DNA of 64,000 nucleotides from Ornithinibacillus caprae (lineage in GTDB: Bacteria > Bacillota > Bacilli > Bacillales > Amphibacillaceae), in assembly GCF_009728145.1 (NCBI RefSeq), contig NZ_WOCA01000008.1, positions 1 through 64,000 of the forward strand. The letters are read 5' to 3'. Shown here in pieces: positions 63,678 to 64,000 of this stretch. Both the position numbers and the translations under genes were made by a program. Below the pieces are notes generated by a model. The model ran no database searches, was not told the DNA's origin, and worked only from the letters and a program-made list of their open reading frames with translations. Position 1 is the stretch's first letter. Every line of letters starts with the position of its first letter.

Positions 63678-64000
63678 ATGGCAAATGATCAAACCAAGAA
63701 GAAAAACAGTATTACGCAACCTCGTAATCTTGCTACATTATTATCTGTCTTGGTTCCAGGGTTAGGCCAAATATATAATCGTCGTATATTAAAAGGACTT
63801 ATACTTCTTATTGTTGCACTCTCTTTTCTAGTTACCACGTGGGATTATTTAGATATCGGTATTTGGGGATTGTTTACACTAGGTACCATACCTAAAGAAC
63901 ATCACTCGATACAATTATTATTACAAGGACTTATTTCACTAATTGTACTTTTTGTAGGTATTGTTATCTATATCTACAATATAGTAGATGCTAGAAAGGG
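63678..64000 (+). CDS. mdxF: Maltodextrin ABC transporter permease, 5' part (cut by window end)
   Basis: The first 107 codons are visible: a polar start MANDQTKKKNSITQPRN, then VLVPGLGQIYNRRILKGLILLIVA, two further hydrophobic segments, and DARKG at the window edge. The extended N-terminal region with a GLGQIYN motif is typical of MdxF/MalF-type permeases in bacilli. AGGAGG lies 8-9 nt before the ATG. The rest, including the EAA loop, is outside the window. Confidence 0.85.
   Translation, partial: MANDQTKKKNSITQPRNLATLLSVLVPGLGQIYNRRILKGLILLIVALSFLVTTWDYLDIGIWGLFTLGTIPKEHHSIQLLLQGLISLIVLFVGIVIYIYNIVDARK

Overview
The window looks like chromosomal DNA of a low-GC, spore-forming member of the Bacillaceae, probably a salt- or alkali-tolerant genus close to Oceanobacillus, Virgibacillus or Gracilibacillus. 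Supporting evidence is AT-rich coding DNA with strong AGGAGG-type ribosome binding sites, a YtaF sporulation membrane protein, a SinI-type antirepressor, CvfB/YwbE/TopB of Bacillus type, an NhaC-type antiporter and dispersed intergenic repeats of the kind common in this group. The genus is an inference. No rRNA, tRNA, CRISPR array, prophage or intact insertion sequence was seen.

Layout. 0-3 kb: M3 oligoendopeptidase, DUF2164, YwbE, and two tiny genes with good ribosome binding sites. 2.9-12 kb: a peptidoglycan-recycling island with a decayed murQ remnant, a three-gene sugar ABC importer (binding protein plus two permeases) and, convergent to it, amiE-nagZ-namZ in the B. subtilis order. 12.3-15 kb: glutamate/dicarboxylate symporter, a YesK-like protein, cvfB. 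15.1-15.4 kb: a stem-loop-rich noncoding segment with a promoter-like sequence. 15.6-18.1 kb: a YtrA-like GntR regulator with an ABC exporter. 18.3-31.3 kb: aromatic catabolism. A carrier and a FadR-type GntR regulator precede a DapA-like aldolase, hpaE, hpaB, hpaD, hpaC, a phenylalanine dehydrogenase, a lone 2-oxoacid dehydrogenase E2, two half-size HpaG proteins, hpaF and an atypical SDR. Together they could route Phe/Tyr via (hydroxy)phenylpyruvate and 4-hydroxyphenylacetate to homoprotocatechuate and then, by meta-cleavage, to central metabolism. A dedicated HpaH hydratase is not seen. 31.9-36.7 kb: ytaF, topB, an NhaC-type antiporter. 37.1-43.3 kb: a response regulator, a convergent sinI-like gene and a ~1742-residue pseudokinase/AAA/TPR-like/GAF/histidine kinase. 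43.5-47.8 kb: ferredoxin, a MerR regulator with acyl-CoA synthetase and AidB-like acyl-CoA dehydrogenase, and a 45-aa gene. 48 kb: DUF6944 repetitive protein. 49.5-59 kb: a one-direction signalling cluster (PAS-GGDEF-EAL-PilZ; REC-PAS-GGDEF-EAL-LuxR; hybrid kinase; CheR) pointing to c-di-GMP control. 59.2-64 kb: acyl-ACP thioesterase, a neopullulanase-type alpha-glycosidase, and a divergent maltodextrin importer (mdxE, mdxF, cut by the window end).

Noncoding DNA is unusually rich. There is a family of structured repeats (two full copies plus shorter relatives) whose hairpins are conserved in shape but not in sequence, three intergenic arrays of ~21-bp tandem units, and a pair of ~540-650-bp noncoding repeats. 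These, the 15.1-15.4 kb RNA-like segment, the Phe dehydrogenase/E2/hpa gene set and the giant pseudokinase-sensor with its sinI neighbour are the most promising leads. All functional calls come from reading motifs by eye; no database search was made.
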